Positions 52,609 to 57,037 of a stretch of DNA of 57,037 nt are shown in pieces. A model generated the notes under the pieces. It was not told where the DNA came from and searched no databases. It worked only from the letters and a program-made list of their open reading frames with translations. This DNA is from Chloroflexota bacterium (GTDB lineage Bacteria; Chloroflexota; Anaerolineae; UBA1429), in the NCBI GenBank assembly GCA_012719135.1, contig JAAYAW010000022.1:1-57037 (forward strand), read 5' to 3'. Position numbers and translations under genes: made by a program. The number at the start of each line of letters is the position of its first letter. The first letter of the stretch is position 1.

Positions 52609-54144
52609 ATGATACGTCTGTTCCGCCGCGCGTTTGTTCTCTCGTCGATTCTGGCGCTCGCACTGGCGCTACGGTTGTCCTCGGCTCTGGCGGCGGAGCC
52701 GGTCGAGCTGACCGTGTATCATTCGCCCCTCTGTGCCAGCTGTCAGGAGTTCGAGCAGCGTCTACTTCCGGATCGGCAGGCGAACTATGGCGAGGCGCTC
52801 GTCGTACGGCACGTAGACATCTCTACCCCCGAAGGGCTTGCGGAACTGGAGCTCGCTGAAGCAGCTGCCGGCTCCTTCAATAATCCCTTACCCGTCCTGC
52901 AGCTCGACGATATCTTGCTGGCCGACGTCGATCAATCTGTATTGGCCGCTCAGCTGGACTCGGAACTTCTCGCCCGCCTGGGGCCGCCCAATCCGCTCAC
53001 GGCGACGGATTCGCATCCGGCGACTGTGGAGCCGACATCGGCGGTCATCTGTTCGAGCGAATCGGCCTGCGTCACCGGTGCGCCGCTCCACGTCGCCGTG
53101 GTAAGCAAGCCGTACTGCGATGTGTGCGATCGCACCCGTTTGCTGCTTGGCGTGGTGGCGCAGGACTATCCGCGGATCGTGATCCATGAGTTCGATCAGG
53201 CCGAGGATGCAGAGATCCTTGAGGCGATCGGCCACGATTTGGGTCTCCCAACGGATCAGCGCCTGATCGCTCCTTCGTTGTATGTCGGGAGCCATGCTCT
53301 CGTTGGAGAGCAAGTCAACAGCGAGGCGCTCCGCGCCGTCCTGGACGAATACGTGGCCTCCGGCGCGCCCGCCTTCTGGGAGCAGATGGATACGTCGGCC
53401 GCTCAGGGGAGCATTCTCGCGCGCTTCCGTTCGCTCAGCGCACTGGGTGTGTTGCTGGCCGGGCTGATCGATGGAGTCAACCCCTGCGCCTTTGCGACGA
53501 TTCTGTTCTTTGTCTCCTACCTGGCCGTGAGCCGGCGTGAACGTCGTGAGATGGTCTTGGTGGGACTGGCCTTTGCTCTGGGTGTATTCGTGACCTACTT
53601 CGCGGTCGGTCTTGGAGCCATGCGGTTGCTCTCTGTGGTTCAGGCCGTGCGAGGCGTAGGCGTGGTGCTCTACAGCTTGATGGCGCTCGCCTGTCTGGTT
53701 CTCGGCGTGCTGAGCTATCGCGACTACCTGCTGGCGCGCCAGGGCAACCTCGGAGACATGTCTCTTAACCTGCCGGCAGGCATCCGAGAGCGCATCCATC
53801 GGCAGATACGCGCTGGCCGCAAGTCATTCTGGGGCGCGGCCCTGCTTTCGGGCATCGTTGTATCTCTCCTGGAACTGGCCTGCACCGGCCAGGTGTACCT
53901 GCCCACGATCTCATATGTTCTCAGTATGCCGGAGATGCGTGCCTCGGCTCTGCTGCATCTCGCACTCTACAACCTGGCCTTTATCTTTCCCTTGTTGGTG
54001 GTGCTGGCACTCGCCGTCTACGGCGTCAGTGTCAAGCGGTTTCAGGATCTCTTTGTCCGCCACGCCGCCAAGACAAAGTTGGCCATGGCGGGTCTGTTTG
54101 TACTGCTTGGTGTGCTCCTCGCCATTCAGGTGCTGATGATATAG
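52609..54144 (+). CDS. Double thioredoxin-like/CcdA-type thiol electron transporter
   Basis: A 511-residue protein in three parts. A signal peptide (1-29) leads to a first thioredoxin/glutaredoxin-like domain with CASC (VYHSPLCASCQEFEQ). A second one has CDVC (VVSKPYCDVCDRTR), followed by a linker. The C-terminal half (about 270-511) has about six membrane helices of the CcdA/DsbD-beta type, with the essential Cys of GVNPCAFATILFF and of LELACTGQVYLPTI. It would pass electrons from cytosolic thioredoxin across the membrane to the outside domains. The usual DsbD has one C-terminal thioredoxin; here two lie N-terminal. GGAGGA precedes the ATG. It has its own promoter. Confidence 0.82.
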   Translation: MIRLFRRAFVLSSILALALALRLSSALAAEPVELTVYHSPLCASCQEFEQRLLPDRQANYGEALVVRHVDISTPEGLAELELAEAAAGSFNNPLPVLQLDDILLADVDQSVLAAQLDSELLARLGPPNPLTATDSHPATVEPTSAVICSSESACVTGAPLHVAVVSKPYCDVCDRTRLLLGVVAQDYPRIVIHEFDQAEDAEILEAIGHDLGLPTDQRLIAPSLYVGSHALVGEQVNSEALRAVLDEYVASGAPAFWEQMDTSAAQGSILARFRSLSALGVLLAGLIDGVNPCAFATILFFVSYLAVSRRERREMVLVGLAFALGVFVTYFAVGLGAMRLLSVVQAVRGVGVVLYSLMALACLVLGVLSYRDYLLARQGNLGDMSLNLPAGIRERIHRQIRAGRKSFWGAALLSGIVVSLLELACTGQVYLPTISYVLSMPEMRASALLHLALYNLAFIFPLLVVLALAVYGVSVKRFQDLFVRHAAKTKLAMAGLFVLLGVLLAIQVLMI

Positions 54145-54194
54145 CCTCCCCTCTGGCTCCAGACCTGCATAGCAACGGTACCCGATAGGCAAAA

Positions 54195-54235
54195 CGGGCC
54201 CGAAGAGGCTCTGGAGAGCAGCCTCTTCCGGCCCG
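54195..54235 (-). terminator. Intrinsic terminator of gnd
   Basis: CGGGCC and GAAGAGGCT on the left pair with AGCCTCTTC and GGCCCG on the right, with one C-C mismatch and a 9-base loop. On the reverse strand it is followed by GTTTTGCC. Confidence 0.75.
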
Positions 54236-54259
54236 CTGGTAGGCCAGAGCCGCAAGCGG

Positions 54260-55696
54260 TCAGGAGCTGGATCGGGCCGTTGCCGCCAAGTCCTGCCACT
54301 CTGTGTGGAACACCCCCTCCTGATCGGTTCGCCGGTAGGTGTGCGCTCCAAAGTAATCCCGTTGGGCCTGCGTGAGATTTGCGGGCAGCCGGCTTGTCCG
54401 GTAGGCGTCAAAGTACGCCAGTGATGCGCTCATCGCCAGGCACGGAATCCCCAGCTGAACCGCCGTGGTGATGACGCGGCGTAAGGCGTCCTGCCGCGAG
54501 AGGATGGCATCGCGGAAGTAGGGATCCAGCAACAGGTTCTGCAGCGTCGGGTTGCGCTCGTAGGCGGCGCTGATGTCATTGAGGAAGCGCGCCCGGATGA
54601 TGCAGCCACCCCGCCACAACTTGGCCACCGTCGCCAGGTTGAGGTCATAGTCATACTCGTCGGAGGCCGCGCGAAGGAGCCCCATTCCCTGAGCATAGGA
54701 GCAGATCTTGGCGGCGAACAGCGCCTTCCGGACGTCATCGACGAGTGCTGCCCTATCGGCATCGAATCGCTTGCCGGGCCCCGGAAGGACGCTGCTGGCG
54801 GCGACCCGCTGGCCCTTGAGCGCGGAGATGATGCGGGATTCAACCGCTGCGTTGATCGTCTGTAGCGGCATGCCGACATCCATTGCGTCCTGGGAGGTCC
54901 ACTTCCCGGTGCCCTTCTGCTGCGCCTCGTCCAGAACGAGATCCACCAGGGGCCGGCCTGTGGCCTCGTCGGTCACATAAAAGATGTCCCGGGTGATCTC
55001 GATCAGATAGGATTCGAGCTCTGCCTCGTTCCATCCGGCAAAGATCTCTCCGAGCTCGGTGGCCGATAGATCCAGTGCCCGGTGCATGATGTCGTAGGCT
55101 TCGGCGATCAGCTGCATGTCGCCGTACTCGATGCCGTTGTGGACCATCTTCACATAGTGGCCCGCACCCCGCGGGCCCAGGTGCGCGACGCAGGGCTCGC
55201 CTTCCGCTCTCGCCGCGATGGCCGTAAAGATGGGCTCCACCATCCGATAGGCATCCTCCTGCCCTCCCGGCATGATGGCCGGGCCATGCAGGGCTCCGTA
55301 CTCGCCTCCGGAGACGCCGGTGCCGATGTAGTTGATGCCCACCTCGGCCAGGGTGTTGGCACGCCGCTCCGTATCCTTGTAGAAAGAGTTGCCGCCATCG
55401 ATGATCAGGTCTCCCCTGTCAATGAGCGGCACGAGTTGCTGGATCACGTCATCCACGGCCTTGCCAGCCTGAACCATCAACATGATCTTGCGAGGGCTCG
55501 CTAGAGACTGGACGAGTTCTTCCAGGGTGTAGCAACCCTTGATGCGTTTGCCGCGAGCTTCGGCCGAAAGGAACTCCCGCGTGCGCTCGGCCGTGCGGTT
55601 GTACACGGCGATAGGGAAGCCGTTTCGCTCCATGTTCAACACCAGGTTCTGGCCCATGACGGCCAGTCCGACGAGTCCTACCGTGTACTCACCCAT
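54260..55696 (-). CDS. gnd: 6-phosphogluconate dehydrogenase, decarboxylating
   Basis: A 478-residue enzyme converting 6-phosphogluconate to ribulose-5-phosphate with NADP reduction. Features are GLAVMGQNLVLNME with an NRT after the second strand (NADP preference), GTGVSGGEYGALHGPAIMPGG, DEAQQKGTGKWTSQDA and the C-terminal DYFGAHTYRRTDQEG. The length matches the long dimeric form. Its ATG lies inside the last codons of the LarA-like gene (8-base overlap) with AGGAGG, so expression is coupled. It would take the product of glucokinase and glucose-6-phosphate oxidation; zwf is not in the window. Confidence 0.95.
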   Translation of the reverse strand: MGEYTVGLVGLAVMGQNLVLNMERNGFPIAVYNRTAERTREFLSAEARGKRIKGCYTLEELVQSLASPRKIMLMVQAGKAVDDVIQQLVPLIDRGDLIIDGGNSFYKDTERRANTLAEVGINYIGTGVSGGEYGALHGPAIMPGGQEDAYRMVEPIFTAIAARAEGEPCVAHLGPRGAGHYVKMVHNGIEYGDMQLIAEAYDIMHRALDLSATELGEIFAGWNEAELESYLIEITRDIFYVTDEATGRPLVDLVLDEAQQKGTGKWTSQDAMDVGMPLQTINAAVESRIISALKGQRVAASSVLPGPGKRFDADRAALVDDVRKALFAAKICSYAQGMGLLRAASDEYDYDLNLATVAKLWRGGCIIRARFLNDISAAYERNPTLQNLLLDPYFRDAILSRQDALRRVITTAVQLGIPCLAMSASLAYFDAYRTSRLPANLTQAQRDYFGAHTYRRTDQEGVFHTEWQDLAATARSSS

Positions 55697-56978
55697 TTAC
55701 TTCCTCCTGGTCTATCGATCTGCTGGAATGCTCGCCCGCCACCCGGTACAGGACTTCGCCGGCGCGGGGAACGAGCAGTATGCCCTCATCCTCCCGGTCG
55801 CTCCACTCGGACAAGCTCAGCGCGTTCGGATCCAGGTATCCCAGGTTGACCCGCTCGCACCGCTCCGGTGGGATGCGTGTCGCCAGGATCACATCGACTC
55901 GCGGTTTCTCCAATCCACCGGCGTATGTCCCCGCTCCCTTTACGAGCATGGCATGCGCCATCACAGCCCTTGGTACATGGGAGAAGCGTTCGCTGTGCGC
56001 CAGGTAGTAATCGCGAACATGATACCCGATCTGATCCAGGATGGCGCCATGGGTGTAGGATATCTCGTCAATGTGAGGCGCATGGATGATGACCCGGCCA
56101 CCATCCGCGACGGCGGGCTCTACCTTGTACATCCCCTTTGCAGCCGTCCACAGGTCATCGTAGAGGGCTGGCATCACCGAAATGACCGTGTGGTAGGGTC
56201 GCTGAACCCATCGGATGTTGACGCGTTCAGAGAGCTCAGCCGCGGTGCCTTGTGAGAGAATGGGTGGCCCGTGGAACAGCCCCGCCAGCGCGTCGTGTTC
56301 GGCGACAACCATGCTAAAGCAGGAGACTTCGCAGGGCAACAGGGCCGCTGCGCGATCGATCAGCGCACGCACCGGTGTATCCTGTCGTCCGATCGTCCAG
56401 AGGTTGGTGAGGAGCGCGCCGAGCCAGTGGCTCAGGTCGATCACGTCGGGACCGCTGATGCCCGGGAACAGATACTTGTGCCCGCCCGAAAAGCCCATGA
56501 TCTCATGCGGAAAGACCGGGCCACAGATGAGGATGTGATCATAGTTCTGAACGAGGGCGTTGATCTCGACACAGAGCTCCTCGCGCAGCCGGCCACCGGA
56601 GATCTCTGCGATCTCGTCGGCCGATAGGATGCCAAGCCGGGCCAGGCCCGAGAGATAGTCGTGATTGTAGATGCGGATTCCCTCATACCGCGTAACGCGC
56701 TCTTCAGCCGTGATGCCCAGGTGCCGATACAGGCGAGGCGCTTCCATAGGGGCGTGGGTGCCCAGCGCAATCAACACATCCATCTGGGCTGCAGTGACCA
56801 TGAGGAGATCGGCCAGCGTTCGAAAGCAGAGCGCGATTGGCCCGCTCCGCGTGCCATCGGGAAGGATCAGCAGCACGCGTCTGCCCCGGAGGTTGGCCTG
56901 GTCCACTCCTTGAGAGAGGATGGCCTGAATCTCTTCGGTGGAGAGCCGCCGATCCGTGTATCCTCTACCTACCAGCAT
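55689..56978 (-). CDS. LarA-like (DUF2088) racemase-family protein
   Basis: A 429-residue homologue of lactate racemase, an enzyme with a nickel-pincer nucleotide cofactor. LILPDGTR (residues 37-44) and the His of ALGTHAPME (His75) fit the N-terminal domain. PHEIMGFSGGHKYLFPGISG carries His158 and Lys168, the position that binds the cofactor in LarA. The C-terminal DUF2088 domain ends at about 400. Such proteins racemise or epimerise 2-hydroxy acids. Here the overlap with gnd suggests a sugar acid such as a gluconate. Cofactor-making larB/C/E genes are not in view. AGGAG precedes the ATG. Confidence 0.8.
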   Translation of the reverse strand: MLVGRGYTDRRLSTEEIQAILSQGVDQANLRGRRVLLILPDGTRSGPIALCFRTLADLLMVTAAQMDVLIALGTHAPMEAPRLYRHLGITAEERVTRYEGIRIYNHDYLSGLARLGILSADEIAEISGGRLREELCVEINALVQNYDHILICGPVFPHEIMGFSGGHKYLFPGISGPDVIDLSHWLGALLTNLWTIGRQDTPVRALIDRAAALLPCEVSCFSMVVAEHDALAGLFHGPPILSQGTAAELSERVNIRWVQRPYHTVISVMPALYDDLWTAAKGMYKVEPAVADGGRVIIHAPHIDEISYTHGAILDQIGYHVRDYYLAHSERFSHVPRAVMAHAMLVKGAGTYAGGLEKPRVDVILATRIPPERCERVNLGYLDPNALSLSEWSDREDEGILLVPRAGEVLYRVAGEHSSRSIDQEEVNG

Positions 56979-57003
56979 GAATGCTCCTGTCTATTGCCGT
57001 TGC

Positions 57004-57030
57004 GTCCCCCTGGTAGTCAGTCCCCCTGGT
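57004..57030. repeat. Direct repeat upstream of the LarA-like gene
   Basis: GTCCCCCTGGT occurs at 57004-57014 and 57020-57030, a 16-bp period. It lies 26-52 bases before the LarA-like ATG and could be an operator. The window ends soon after, so more copies may be hidden. Confidence 0.4.
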
Positions 57031-57037
57031 GGTCCGC

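Overview
The window is about 57 kb of GC-rich bacterial DNA with tightly packed genes on both strands, many GTG and TTG starts, and short intergenic promoters of the -35/-10 type, several with an extended -10. The gene set points to an anaerobic or facultative, sugar-degrading bacterium. It holds two tungsten/molybdenum aldehyde:ferredoxin oxidoreductase (AOR) family enzymes, a C_GCAxxG_C_C redox protein, many sugar-acid and glycan enzymes, a PdtaS/PdtaR-type sensor with an ANTAR regulator, an archaeal/eukaryotic-like ProRS and a GSI-alpha type glutamine synthetase. I favour Chloroflexota (Anaerolineae-like), but this is inference from gene content. No rRNA or phylogenetic marker was compared.

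Layout. 1-1.8 kb: the tail of a ROK kinase, then a tyrosine recombinase whose promoter lies in an AT-only palindrome. 1.8-4.0 kb: ANTAR regulator and histidine kinase operon. 4.1-7.0 kb: DUF368/PopT-type membrane protein, Gfo/Idh/MocA dehydrogenase and a sugar isomerase-like TIM barrel. 7.0-9.2 kb: an AT-richer islet with a broken IS701-family transposase, decayed small ORFs and a membrane M23 peptidase. 9.4-13.7 kb: a repeat protein, a glycoside hydrolase, a CE7 acetyl esterase and a zinc alcohol dehydrogenase. 13.7-24.1 kb: housekeeping genes glnA, nadE, recJ, fmt, lipB, a PfkB sugar kinase, a phosphoesterase, a DUF4349 lipoprotein, a CoA-type Nudix hydrolase and tpiA.

24.2-28.6 kb: an apparent operon downstream of tpiA with an HExxH membrane protein, a histidine-phosphatase-like protein lacking both catalytic histidines, a Gfo/Idh/MocA dehydrogenase and AOR 1. 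28.7-34.4 kb: a reverse-strand operon of a URO-D-like methyltransferase, proS and a GH38 alpha-mannosidase. 34.6-41.0 kb: amidohydrolase and glucokinase, a uronate-isomerase-like enzyme, then galK, the redox protein and an M24 peptidase. 41.1-48.0 kb: a two-helix acidic membrane protein, dinB, AOR 2 (one Fe-S cysteine replaced by Asp), an M23 lipoprotein and a glycerophosphodiesterase. 48.0-57.0 kb: glyA with a long leader, an ECF sigma/anti-sigma pair, tRNA-Leu(CAA), fba, a double-thioredoxin/CcdA fusion, gnd and a LarA-like protein overlapping gnd.

Together the genes fit the uptake and breakdown of plant or microbial glycans. Esterase and glycosidases release sugars. galK, glk, PfkB, uronate isomerase, gnd, fba and tpiA feed central metabolism. 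The AORs and NAD-linked dehydrogenases handle aldehydes and redox balance. No CRISPR array, restriction system, prophage or secondary-metabolite cluster was seen. The most unusual items are the recombinase palindrome, the degenerate phosphatase-like protein, the AOR with a Cys-to-Asp change, the Fmt with a changed catalytic Asn, the 27-residue repeat protein and the glyA leader.
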